Shown piece by piece: positions 50,511 to 58,164 of a stretch of DNA of 64,000 nucleotides; within the stretch, counting starts at the first letter, position 1, and each line of letters begins with the position of its first letter. A program made the position numbers and the translations under genes. The notes beneath the pieces were generated by a model. It made no database searches, was not told the origin of the DNA, and was given only the letters and a program-made list of their open reading frames with translations. This stretch comes from Terricaulis silvestris (lineage in GTDB: Bacteria > Pseudomonadota > Alphaproteobacteria > Caulobacterales > Aquidulcibacteraceae): assembly GCF_009792355.1 (NCBI RefSeq), contig NZ_CP047045.1:1576501-1640500 (forward strand), in the 5' to 3' direction.

Positions 50511-50622
50511 CTTCCTTGCGGAGAGGGTCGCCGCGCAGCGGCGGGGTGAGGGGCGTTCAAACGATCAGGCGCCGGAGCGGTTGAACGCCCCTCATCCCCT
50601 AGCCCCTTCTCCGCAAGGGAGA
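50511..50622. repeat. nested inverted repeat between serS and aat
   Basis: Outer arms CCTTGCGGAGAGGG (50514-50527) and CCCCTTCTCCGCAAGG (50603-50618). Inner arms GGGGTGAGGGGCGTTCAA (50543-50560) and TTGAACGCCCCTCATCCCC (50581-50599) with one unmatched base. Lies between convergent genes, so it may act as a bidirectional terminator; no T-run is present. Sequence family differs from the type A element. Confidence 0.85.
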
Positions 50623-50633
50623 ATGGGAACGCG

Positions 50634-51278
50634 CTACGCCTGCAAAATCTCCAGCAACGCCGCGCCACTCGCATCCTCCGCCAGCGCACCAAAATCCGCC
50701 GGCGCATCCAGCGCCACGCCAAGCATTGCCTGAAAAATCCGCCGCGGCAGCGTCTGCGCGCCGAACTGTTCCAAATGTGGCGTGATGAACTGCGCATCGA
50801 GCAACTTGAACCCGCCGTGCCGCAACCGCGCGGCCAAATGCACCAGCGCCGCTTTACTCGCATCGGTCGCCCGCGCGTACATGCTTTCGCCGAAGAACGC
50901 CCCGCCCAGCGCTACGCCGTACAAGCCGCCGACTAACTCGCCGCCGATCCGCGCCTCGACGCTATGCGCCACGCCCTTCGCTGCCAGCGCCAGATAAAGC
51001 GCGCGGATGTCGGCGTTGATCCAGGTGTCCTCGCGCCCCGCACCCGGCTGCGCGCATTCGTCGATCACCGCCGCGAAATCGCGGTCGATCGTGAAGCTGA
51101 ACCGCCCCGACCGCAGCGTCCGCGCCAACCGCTTCGGCACATGAACGCGATCCAGCGGAAACACGCAGCGCCATTCCGGATCGACGATAAAGAATCCGTC
51201 GTCTGCGCGGCTTTCCGCCATCGGAAAGACGCCGCGCCGGTAGCAGGCGAGCAGATCCTCGGTCGAGAACGGCTTCAT
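50634..51278 (-). CDS. aat: leucyl/phenylalanyl-tRNA-protein transferase
   Basis: 214 residues from the ATG at 51278 (MKPFSTEDLL). N-end-rule transferase markers: ACYRRGVFPMAESRADDGFF, PEWRCVFPLDRVHVPKRLAR, WINADIRALYLALAAKGVAHS and GGAFFGESMYARATDASKAAL. Adds Leu or Phe to substrates with N-terminal Lys/Arg for ClpAP degradation. The upstream frame to 51419 crosses the 51379 gene start and is not used. Confidence 0.95.
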   Translation of the reverse strand: MKPFSTEDLLACYRRGVFPMAESRADDGFFIVDPEWRCVFPLDRVHVPKRLARTLRSGRFSFTIDRDFAAVIDECAQPGAGREDTWINADIRALYLALAAKGVAHSVEARIGGELVGGLYGVALGGAFFGESMYARATDASKAALVHLAARLRHGGFKLLDAQFITPHLEQFGAQTLPRRIFQAMLGVALDAPADFGALAEDASGAALLEILQA

Positions 51279-51378
51279 GGACGCGCCAGTATGCCCGGAC
51301 TCGCGCCAACCGTCACGCGCCCGCGCCATACGAAAGGATAATCTCGCGGCCGCGCGGTACTGAGAGTAAGCTCCACCC

Positions 51379-53337
51379 ATGGACGCGCCCGTACTCCTGC
51401 CCACCCGCGAGCAGCTCATCCACGCGCTCTACGAAGCCGCCGAGATCGAGCACAACCTGATGTGCACCTACCTTTACGCAGCCTTCAGCCTGAAGGATGG
51501 CGAAGCGGAGGGTCTCAACGCAGAGGAGGCGGAAGCCGTCAAGCGCTGGCGGCGCGCGATTGTCGATGTCTCAATCGATGAGATGGGCCACCTCGCCGCG
51601 GTTTGGAACATCACGGCGGGCGTCGGCGGTATGCCGCGCTTCGGCCGCGTGAACTTTCCCATCGACCCGGGCTATCTGCCCGCCGGCATCGTCGTGAAGC
51701 TCGCGCCCTTCAGCGAAGACGTGCTGCAGCACTTCATCTTTCTCGAACGCCCCAAAGGCTCGGACGAGCCCGAAGGCAAGGGCTTCGAGTGCACGCGCAC
51801 GTTCTCGCGCGCCGCGCCCGCCCCCCGGCTCACGCCCATGGGCTTCGACTACGCAACCGTCGGCGAATTCTACGAAACGATGGAGGCCGGGCTCGACATC
51901 ATGTCCCGCAAGCTCGGCGAGAAAGAATTGTTCTGCGGTGATCCGGCGCTGCAACTTTCGCCAAGCGAAATTGATCTCAGTGGCGCCAAGCCCGTGCTCT
52001 GCACCAAGACCGCGAAGCAAGCGTGCGCCGCCATTATCACGCAAGGCGAGGGCGCTTCCGAGGAAAACCCGGATTCGCATTATTGTCGCTTCCGCAAAAT
52101 CCGCGAAGAGCTGACGGCACTGAAGGCCAAGAACCCGCGCTTCGAACCCGCGCACGCCGCCGCCACCAATCCGGTGTTGCGCCGCCCGCCACAGCCGGAA
52201 GGGCGCGTCTGGATCGAGGATCCGGAAGCGTCAGCGATCGTCGATGTCGCCAACGCCTCGTACCAAACCATGCTGCGCCTCATCGCGCACGCTTACGTCG
52301 TGCCAAGCCCCAGTGCGGAAAAGAGTCTCGCCGTCGATCTGGGCATCGATCTGATGAAGGCGTTGGCGTTGCTCGGCGAGAGCGCAGCGCGACGCCCCGC
52401 CGGGCCATCCAACCCCGATTGCAACGCCGGCGTCTCGTTCACCGCGCTGCGCGATTCCGCGCCGCTCCCGCGCGCTGCCAGCACGCGGCGTTTCTTCGTC
52501 GAGCGCATGGCGGAACTCGCCAAGGGCGCCGCCAGGCTCGACCAATCCGACACCCGCGTCGCCCGCGCCGCCGGTCTGCTCAAAGCGCTCGCCGCGCGCG
52601 CGACAAAGTTCGCCGACATGAGCGACGAACCGGTTGCGTCCTCACCGTCACAAGCCGCCGCGCCGCCGTCAAAGCCCGCCCCACCACAGCACATCGTCGA
52701 TGGCGTCGAGATCGTCGAAGGCGAGACGGTCACGATCCATTACCAGGGCAAACTCTGCATCCACTCGCGCTTCTGCGTGACCGGCGCGCCAAAAGTTTTC
52801 CTCGCCAACGTCGAAGGCCCGTGGATTCATCCCGACGACATGGACGCCGAAGAGCTGATGGCCGTCGCGCGCGAATGCCCATCCGGCGCGATCCAATATC
52901 GCCGCAACGACGGAGGCCGCGAAGAACAAGCGCCGCCGGTTAATCTGATCCGTACACTCGAAGCAGGGCCCTACACCTTCCGCGGCGATCTCCGCATCGA
53001 TGGCGAGCCGATCGGCTTCCGCGCCACGCTCTGCCGCTGCGGCGCATCGAAGAACAAACCGTTCTGCGACGGCTCGCACCACGAGATGGGCTTCACTGCC
53101 TCAGGTGAACCGCCCACCGGCGACAAAACCGCCATGCTCGCCGTCCGCGACGGCCCCATCGACATCGCGCCGCAACTCGATGGCCCACTGATGGTGCGCG
53201 GCAACATGGAAATCATCGCCAGCACCGGCCGCATGGTCGCGCGCATGACCGCCGCACGCTTCTGCCGCTGCGGCCACTCCAACACCAAGCCGTTCTGCGA
53301 CGGCACCCACGCCAAGATCGGCTTCAAGTCGACCTGA
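51379..53337 (+). CDS. ferritin-like (VioB-type) + Fer4_19 + two CDGSH domains
   Basis: 652 residues. N-terminal ferritin-like domain of the VioB/iminophenylpyruvate-dimer-synthase type (about 8-330), with candidate metal ligands in AEIEHNLMC (Glu24, His25) and DEMGHLAAV (Glu68, His71). A Pro/Ala linker follows (about 405-435), then a divergent mono-cluster ferredoxin-like domain with Cys460, Cys466 and Cys500 (KLCIHSRFC, ARECPSGAIQ). Two CDGSH domains: Cys552/Cys554/Cys563/His567 and Cys629/Cys631/Cys640/His644, each fitting CxCxxSxxxPxCDGxH. It may bind one di-iron and up to three Fe-S clusters. No signal peptide. Promoter probably in 51279-51378. Role unknown. Confidence 0.85.
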   Translation: MDAPVLLPTREQLIHALYEAAEIEHNLMCTYLYAAFSLKDGEAEGLNAEEAEAVKRWRRAIVDVSIDEMGHLAAVWNITAGVGGMPRFGRVNFPIDPGYLPAGIVVKLAPFSEDVLQHFIFLERPKGSDEPEGKGFECTRTFSRAAPAPRLTPMGFDYATVGEFYETMEAGLDIMSRKLGEKELFCGDPALQLSPSEIDLSGAKPVLCTKTAKQACAAIITQGEGASEENPDSHYCRFRKIREELTALKAKNPRFEPAHAAATNPVLRRPPQPEGRVWIEDPEASAIVDVANASYQTMLRLIAHAYVVPSPSAEKSLAVDLGIDLMKALALLGESAARRPAGPSNPDCNAGVSFTALRDSAPLPRAASTRRFFVERMAELAKGAARLDQSDTRVARAAGLLKALAARATKFADMSDEPVASSPSQAAAPPSKPAPPQHIVDGVEIVEGETVTIHYQGKLCIHSRFCVTGAPKVFLANVEGPWIHPDDMDAEELMAVARECPSGAIQYRRNDGGREEQAPPVNLIRTLEAGPYTFRGDLRIDGEPIGFRATLCRCGASKNKPFCDGSHHEMGFTASGEPPTGDKTAMLAVRDGPIDIAPQLDGPLMVRGNMEIIASTGRMVARMTAARFCRCGHSNTKPFCDGTHAKIGFKST

Positions 53338-53379
53338 AGAAGAAGCGCCGGCGTCCTCGCCGGCATGGTTGGCCCGCTT

Positions 53380-53456
53380 GCCCTTCGACAGGCTCAGGCT
53401 GACGCTACTGGGATAGCGACGCCAGAAATGGCGTCACCCTGAGCCTGTCGAAGGGC
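53380..53456. repeat. inverted repeat upstream of the ArsR gene
   Basis: Perfect 19-base arms GCCCTTCGACAGGCTCAGG (53380-53398) and the complement at 53438-53456, with an internal GACGCCA/TGGCGTC hairpin at 53418-53435. A very similar CCTTCGACAGGCTCAGG motif is common across proteobacterial genomes as a dispersed repeat. It lies in the 215-base gap between the CDGSH gene and the ArsR gene. Confidence 0.88.
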
Positions 53457-53534
53457 GACGCCACGCACCACCAGAAATCACCCGCAAAAAACCCCTTGAC
53501 CCTGCCGCGAGCCGATATATAACCAAAACAGAAT

Positions 53535-53550
53535 ATAACCAATCGGCTAT
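53535..53550. promoter_or_regulatory. candidate ArsR operator and -10 region
   Basis: Imperfect palindrome ATAACCAATCGGCTAT just two bases before the ATG of the ArsR-type gene. A further copy of ATATAACCAA occurs at 53517-53526 and the same decamer at 53533-53542, so there are two direct repeats 16 bases apart. TATAAC at 53534-53539 could be the -10 box, in which case transcription would begin at or next to the start codon and the regulator would be leaderless and self-repressing. This is inference. Confidence 0.5.
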
Positions 53551-53552
53551 CA

Positions 53553-53900
53553 ATGAACCTGGACGCCACATTCTCCGCTCTCGCCGATCCAACCCGCCGC
53601 GCAATCCTCGCCCGGCTGGCGGAAGGTGAGGCCTCGGTGATGGAGCTCGCCGCACCTTTCGCGATGAGCCAGCCCGCGATCTCAAAGCACCTTCGCGTGC
53701 TCGAAAACGCCGGCCTCATCACCAAGGGCCGCGACGGGCAGAAGCGCCCATGCCGCATCGAAGCCGAACCGCTCGAAGCCGCCAACGAATGGCTCGAACG
53801 CTATCGCGAGTTCTGGGAGCAGAACTATCAGCGCTTGGACAATCTGCTCGAGGCGCTGCTCGAAGAAACCAAACCAAAGCCGAAACGCAAAAAGAAATAG
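53553..53900 (+). CDS. ArsR/SmtB family transcriptional regulator
   Basis: 115 residues. Winged helix-turn-helix with DATFSALADPTRRAILARLA, then EGEASVMELAAPFAMSQPAI and SKHLRVLENAGLI. No metal-binding ELCVCDL Cys motif, so it is of the non-metal class that usually controls SRPBCC genes. A Lys-rich tail ends the protein. First gene of the run to 57436, preceded by a likely self-operator. Confidence 0.93.
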   Translation: MNLDATFSALADPTRRAILARLAEGEASVMELAAPFAMSQPAISKHLRVLENAGLITKGRDGQKRPCRIEAEPLEAANEWLERYREFWEQNYQRLDNLLEALLEETKPKPKRKKK

Positions 53901-53946
53901 CGCCGCGATGTCGGCGTTGGGTGGGTGCGATCAAGGAGAGAGGATC

Positions 53947-54384
53947 ATGGCGGACAACAACAATTATCGCGTCGCGGAATTGCCGCTTACGCCTCATCCG
54001 GAGCTGAAGAAATGCGGCCACCTCATTGGCTCTTGGAGAAATGAAGGCGGCGCGCCAGGAACCTCAACTTACAAGTGGGGTTTGGGCGGACACTTTCTCA
54101 TTCAACAATTCGAGACGGAAACGCCCAGGGGCCGGCGCCTGAGCGGCGTCGAGTACATCACGTGGGACCAGGACACGCAGTCCTTACGTTCGCACCTCAT
54201 GGCCGATGACGGCAGCAATTTCACCTACACGCATCAAGTGGACAACGACGGGACGGTTTGGAGCTGGTTCGGAGCCGACAACTTCTTCAAAGGCAAGATC
54301 AACGAAGACGGCAAAACAATCACCGGCCGCTGGCAATGGCCGGGCGGCGGGTTCGATGCGACCTCAACGCGGGTCTCAGATTAG
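53947..54384 (+). CDS. conserved hypothetical (DUF1579-like lipocalin fold)
   Basis: 145 residues from the ATG at 53947 (MADNNNYRV), which has GGAGAGAGGA upstream; the frame open from 53908 is ignored. Motifs such as LKKCGHLIGSWRNEGGAPG, YKWGLGGHFLIQQFE and KTITGRWQWPGGGF fit the DUF1579/heme-binding-like beta-barrel proteins of unknown function. Second gene of the ArsR-led run. Not assigned a substrate. Confidence 0.7.
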   Translation: MADNNNYRVAELPLTPHPELKKCGHLIGSWRNEGGAPGTSTYKWGLGGHFLIQQFETETPRGRRLSGVEYITWDQDTQSLRSHLMADDGSNFTYTHQVDNDGTVWSWFGADNFFKGKINEDGKTITGRWQWPGGGFDATSTRVSD

Positions 54385-54477
54385 TCAGCAAACGCAAAAA
54401 CAAAGAAAGCGCCGCTGTCGGCGCAGGTGGGGACCCGTTCGTCCTTCGGACGAACAACGAAACAAGGAGAGAAGACA

Positions 54478-54978
54478 ATGCCAGCACCAGCACAAGTCAC
54501 GTTGCCGAGCGATCGCGAAGTCCGTGTCGTCCGCCAATTCAACGCGTCGCGTCAGCTCGTCTACGATGCGCATACAAAATCCGAACTCCTGCCGAAATGG
54601 CTCGGCTATGATAGTTGGGATATGCCGGTGCGCGACATGGACGTCCGCGTCGGCGGCAAATACAAGTGGCAGTGGAAAAGCCGCGAAGACGGCAAGCAGT
54701 TCGGCTTCTTCGGCACTTTCACTGAAGTGAATGCGCCGGCGCGGCTCGCGCACGATCAATACTTCGATCCGGGCGATATCGGTGGTTCGATGCCGGCAGG
54801 CGATCCGTGCTTCGTGTCGCTCGATCTGCAAGAAGCGAACGGCGTCACCACGCTCGTTTGCACCATGAAGTTTGCGTCGAAGGAAGCGCGTGATGGCGCC
54901 GTCTCAACCGGCATGACTGACGGCATGGAGTTTAGCTACACCCGCCTCGACGACATGTTCGCCAAGCAAGCCGCGTGA
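54478..54978 (+). CDS. SRPBCC (AHSA1-like) domain protein, copy 1
   Basis: 166 residues from the ATG at 54478 (MPAPAQVTLPSD) with AAGGAGAG upstream. START-like fold: REVRVVRQFNASRQLVYDA, TKSELLPKWLGYD, MRVGGKYKWQWKSR-like segment, and KEARDGAVSTGMTDGMEF. Binds hydrophobic ligands or acts in stress response; exact role unknown. It is followed by a near duplicate. Confidence 0.88.
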   Translation: MPAPAQVTLPSDREVRVVRQFNASRQLVYDAHTKSELLPKWLGYDSWDMPVRDMDVRVGGKYKWQWKSREDGKQFGFFGTFTEVNAPARLAHDQYFDPGDIGGSMPAGDPCFVSLDLQEANGVTTLVCTMKFASKEARDGAVSTGMTDGMEFSYTRLDDMFAKQAA

Positions 54979-54992
54979 AAGGAGAGATGATA

Positions 54993-55496
54993 ATGCCAGC
55001 ACAAGCTCAAGTCACGCTGCCAAGCGATCGCGAAGTTCGCGTCACGCGCCAATTCAACGCGCCGCGTCAGCTCGTCTACGACGCGCACACCAAGCCCGAA
55101 TTGATCGTCAAATGGATGCTCGGCCCACCCGGCTGGGACATGCCCGTCTGCGATATGGATGTCCGCGTCGGCGGCACATACAAATGGCAATGGAAAAACA
55201 AGGAAGACGGTAAGCAGTTCGGCTTCTTCGGCACGTTCACTGAGGTCAACGCGCCCGCGCGTGTCGCGCATGACGAATACTACGATCCAGGCACTGTCGG
55301 CACGTCGATGCCGGTCGGCGATCCAGCGATCGTGTCACTGGATCTCAACGAGCAAGCGGGCGTCACCACGCTCAGCTGCACCATGAAGTTCGCGTCGAAA
55401 GAAGCGCGTGACGGCGCGGTCTCCACCGGCATGACCGACGGCATGGAGATGGGCTACGCCCGCCTCGACGACATGTTCAAAGCCAAAGCCGCCTGA
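54993..55496 (+). CDS. SRPBCC (AHSA1-like) domain protein, copy 2
   Basis: 167 residues from the ATG at 54993 (MPAQAQVTLPSD), preceded by AAGGAGAG at about 54979. Closely matches copy 1 along its full length, including the REVRVTRQFNAPRQLVYDA and DGAVSTGMTDGMEMGYARLD segments and the same nucleotide words, so it is a tandem duplicate. One residue longer in the middle (WMLGPPGWD versus WLGYDSWD). Spacing 14 bases from copy 1. Confidence 0.88.
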   Translation: MPAQAQVTLPSDREVRVTRQFNAPRQLVYDAHTKPELIVKWMLGPPGWDMPVCDMDVRVGGTYKWQWKNKEDGKQFGFFGTFTEVNAPARVAHDEYYDPGTVGTSMPVGDPAIVSLDLNEQAGVTTLSCTMKFASKEARDGAVSTGMTDGMEMGYARLDDMFKAKAA

Positions 55497-55504
55497 AGGA
55501 GGAA

Positions 55505-55987
55505 ATGATGTCAAAGAACAAGATCACGCCCTTCCTCTGGTACGACAAGGAAGCCGAGGACGCCGCCAAGTTCTACGTGTCGATCTTCAAGAACGCGAAG
55601 ATCAACCAGGTCGCGCGCTATCCAGAAGGCAGCCCCTACGAAGCGGGGACGGTCATGACGGTGGCGTTCGAACTCGACGGCCAGCACTTCACCGCCATCA
55701 ATGGCGGTCCGCACTTCAAACTCGATGAGGCGATCTCCTTCACCGTGGATTGCGATGGCCAGGCCGAAGTGGATCATTATTGGGAAAGCCTGCTCGCCGG
55801 CGGCGGCACGCCAAGCCAATGCGGCTGGCTGAAGGATCGCTACGGACTTTCTTGGCAAGTGACGCCGAAGCAGCTGATCGAACTCACCACCAGTTCGGAC
55901 AAGGCTCAAAACAACCGTGTCTTCGCCGCGATGATGAAAATGTCGAAGATCATCGTCGCCGATCTCGAACGCGCCGCGAAAGCATAA
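55505..55987 (+). CDS. VOC-fold (PhnB/YjdN-like) protein
   Basis: 160 residues. Glyoxalase/VOC fold with FLWYDKEAEDAAKFYVSIF near the start, FTAINGGPHFKLDEAISF in the middle and LLAGGGTPSQCGWLKDRYG, the PhnB-type motif. Members are often called 3-demethylubiquinone methyltransferase-like, but true enzyme activity is unproven. In the ArsR operon, four bases before the next gene. Confidence 0.88.
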   Translation: MMSKNKITPFLWYDKEAEDAAKFYVSIFKNAKINQVARYPEGSPYEAGTVMTVAFELDGQHFTAINGGPHFKLDEAISFTVDCDGQAEVDHYWESLLAGGGTPSQCGWLKDRYGLSWQVTPKQLIELTTSSDKAQNNRVFAAMMKMSKIIVADLERAAKA

Positions 55988-55991
55988 GCCG

Positions 55992-57062
55992 ATGTCGGCC
56001 AAGGACGCGGACGCCTATCTCGCCAAGCTCAGCGCCGATAAACGTGCGACGCTGGACGAGGTGAGAAAGGCGATCCGCGCCGCGGCGCCAGATGCGGAGG
56101 AGGGCCTAAGCTACGGCATGCCCGCCTTCATCCAAGGCAAGCCGATCGCCGGCTACAACGCCAGTGCCAATCACTGCTCATACTTCCCCATGAGCGGCGC
56201 CATCACCTCCAAGCTCGCCGCCGATCTCAAACAATACGAAGTAAGCAAAGGCGGCTTCCGCTTTCCCATCGGCAAACCGCCGTCCGCCGTGCTAATCAAG
56301 AAGCTCGTTCAAGCGCGCCTCGCGGAGATCGGCAGCGTGGCAAAGAAATCTCCCGCGAAGAAGGCCAAGAAAGCGGCGGCGAAAACCGCGGCGCCCGATG
56401 TCAAATCCGTCCTCGCCGAACTAAAACGCGGCTCATCGCCCGCCTACAAAGCCGATCTAGCCAAGCGCTATGGCATCGTCACCAAAGCGCCGGTCTATGG
56501 CGTCGCCGTCGGCACGCTGCGCATGATGGCGAAGCGCATCGGATACAATCGCGCGCTTGCCGAACAGCTCTGGAAGAGCGGCGTCCACGACGCCCGCATG
56601 CTCGCCACCATGATCGACGATCCCGCCGACGTGACGCCCGCGCAAATGGATCGCTGGGTCAAGGATTGCGACAATTGGGGTTTGGTCGACACCGCGTGCT
56701 TCCACTACTGGGACCGCTCGCCCCACGCCTTCAAGCAGATCGAAAAGTGGGCCAAGGCCAAAGAAGAATTCACCAAGCGCGCCGCTTTCGCATTGCTCGC
56801 GTCAGCTGCGCTGCACAAAACCATCACCGACGAGCAATGCTTGCGCGGCCTCGAGCTGATTGAGCACAACGCCAGCGACCCGCGCAACTTCGTCAAGAAA
56901 GCCGTCAACTGGGCGCTCCGCGCCATCGGCGGCAAGAAGAGCTCAAAGTGCCGCGCCGCCGCGCGCGAACTCGCCGAACAGCTCAGCGTCTCGGAAGACG
57001 CCACCGAACGCTGGGTCGGCAAGGACGCCATGCGCGCGTTCGATAGGCCCGCCAAGAAATAG
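55992..57062 (+). CDS. DUF1801 + AlkD-like DNA-alkylation-repair fusion
   Basis: 356 residues. Residues 1-112 are DUF1801/YdhG-like (ATLDEVRKAIRAAAPDAEEG, LSYGMPAFIQ, GGFRFPIGKPPSAVLI). A Lys/Ala linker follows (about 115-133, KSPAKKAKKAAAK). Residues ~136-356 are the ARM-type AlkD region with RYGIVTKAPVYGVAVGTLRM, MIDDPADVTP and a late RNFVKKAVNWALRAIG. AlkD enzymes excise alkylated bases with HEAT repeats. The fusion pairs two domains that are usually separate. Nine bases before a VOC gene. Confidence 0.85.
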   Translation: MSAKDADAYLAKLSADKRATLDEVRKAIRAAAPDAEEGLSYGMPAFIQGKPIAGYNASANHCSYFPMSGAITSKLAADLKQYEVSKGGFRFPIGKPPSAVLIKKLVQARLAEIGSVAKKSPAKKAKKAAAKTAAPDVKSVLAELKRGSSPAYKADLAKRYGIVTKAPVYGVAVGTLRMMAKRIGYNRALAEQLWKSGVHDARMLATMIDDPADVTPAQMDRWVKDCDNWGLVDTACFHYWDRSPHAFKQIEKWAKAKEEFTKRAAFALLASAALHKTITDEQCLRGLELIEHNASDPRNFVKKAVNWALRAIGGKKSSKCRAAARELAEQLSVSEDATERWVGKDAMRAFDRPAKK

Positions 57063-57070
57063 GGGAGAGA

Positions 57071-57436
57071 ATGATGATCAAGAAAGTCGCCTTCACGATG
57101 TTGCCCGTCACCGATGTGCCACGCGCCCGCAAATTCTATGAAGAAACGCTCGGCCTCACCGTCGGCCTCCACGGCGGCAAGGGCGACAATTGGTGGATCG
57201 AGTACGACCTGCCGCTAGGTGGCTGCATCGCGCTCTCCAGTTTCGGACCCAGCAAGCCAGGTGACGGCATCACGCTCGCGCTCGAAGTCGAAGATCTCGA
57301 TAGCTTAATGGAGCGCCTGAAGGCTGCCGGCGTCGAGTTCAAGCACGGCATCATCCCCGGCCCACACTGCCGCATGGCGCCGTGCAGTGACTCAGAAGGC
57401 AACCCGATCCTCCTGCATCAACTGAATCCGAAATAG
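57071..57436 (+). CDS. VOC family (glyoxalase/bleomycin resistance-like) protein
   Basis: 121 residues from the ATG at 57071 (a second ATG at 57074 is equally possible). One paired beta-alpha-beta-beta-beta unit: MLPVTDVPRARKFYEETLGL, ALEVEDLDSLMERLKAAGV and a late DSEGNPILLHQL. The first metal-ligand His is replaced. Last gene of the ArsR-led run. Converges with a small lipoprotein gene without a gap. Confidence 0.88.
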   Translation: MMIKKVAFTMLPVTDVPRARKFYEETLGLTVGLHGGKGDNWWIEYDLPLGGCIALSSFGPSKPGDGITLALEVEDLDSLMERLKAAGVEFKHGIIPGPHCRMAPCSDSEGNPILLHQLNPK

Positions 57437-57634
57437 TTACTCGCTGCCCAGCCGGTCACGCAGCGCATCGTTGCTGATGTGCGCGTCGTGAAACTCAGCC
57501 GGCGCGTCGATCGGGTCGGCTGCCAGGACAGGCGCGAACTGCGCCTGTTCCGAACTGGCGCAAGCGCTGAGCGCCATGATGAGAAACGCCATCGCCACCA
57601 GCACGGCGACGCCGGCAATCTGTTGTTGGCCCAT
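57437..57634 (-). CDS. small lipoprotein, 65 residues
   Basis: Start at the ATG at 57634 (MGQQQIAGVAVLVAMAFLI). Signal sequence ends ALSAC (Cys about 25), giving a mature chain of about 40 residues with many Asp and Ala. No homologue recognised. Starts right after the VOC stop on the opposite strand. Confidence 0.55.
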   Translation of the reverse strand: MGQQQIAGVAVLVAMAFLIMALSACASSEQAQFAPVLAADPIDAPAEFHDAHISNDALRDRLGSE

Positions 57635-57695
57635 GGTGAAAAGTCCGCTTGTTGCCGAGTGCAATACGAACTCTGCAAGCCGCGCGCCGTTAACC

Positions 57696-58163
57696 TCAGT
57701 TGGCCGTCATGATCGACGCAGGCGCACCGTAACGCTGCGGCCAGTCGGCGTAAGCGACATCCGTCGGCCCCACCGCGAACGCCACCACGCTCCAGGTCCC
57801 GTTCTGCTTCCGCAGCAGCGCATAGGTGGTCCCGCCGCCATCGAGCACGCCATCCGCCGCACGCTGCGCATACCGTGTCGTCGACCAATCGATCTGCGCT
57901 CCCTCGCGCGTCCAAGGCTGCGCCACCAGCCAGCCCCACTCGCCCTCGACCCGCTTGGTCGTCACCTCGAATGTCACCGGCAGCCCAATCTCGACGCCTG
58001 CCTGCGCCGAAAGCGCATCAACCATCGCATCGCGCTCAGGATCGGGCGCCTGCGCTGCTTGCCCAGCCTGTCCCTCGGTCGCCGCCGTCTCTTCGCTCGG
58101 CGCCTGCGCCGGCGGTGTGCACGCAGCAGCCAACACGGCGAACGCCACGATCAATGCGCGCAT
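57696..58163 (-). CDS. hypothetical lipoprotein, 155 residues
   Basis: Start at the ATG at 58163 (MRALIVAFAVLAAACTPP) with lipobox LAAAC (Cys about 15). A Gln/Ala/Glu-rich segment then a folded part with VEIGLPVTFEVTTKRVEGEWGW, probably beta-rich. It lies one base after accC, which is upstream on the same strand. No family is recognised. Confidence 0.7.
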   Translation of the reverse strand: MRALIVAFAVLAAACTPPAQAPSEETAATEGQAGQAAQAPDPERDAMVDALSAQAGVEIGLPVTFEVTTKRVEGEWGWLVAQPWTREGAQIDWSTTRYAQRAADGVLDGGGTTYALLRKQNGTWSVVAFAVGPTDVAYADWPQRYGAPASIMTAN

Positions 58164-58164
58164 C

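Noticed and set aside
50511-50622. Rho-independent terminator after serS
   Set aside because: Good stems but no T-run on either strand; kept as a repeat instead.
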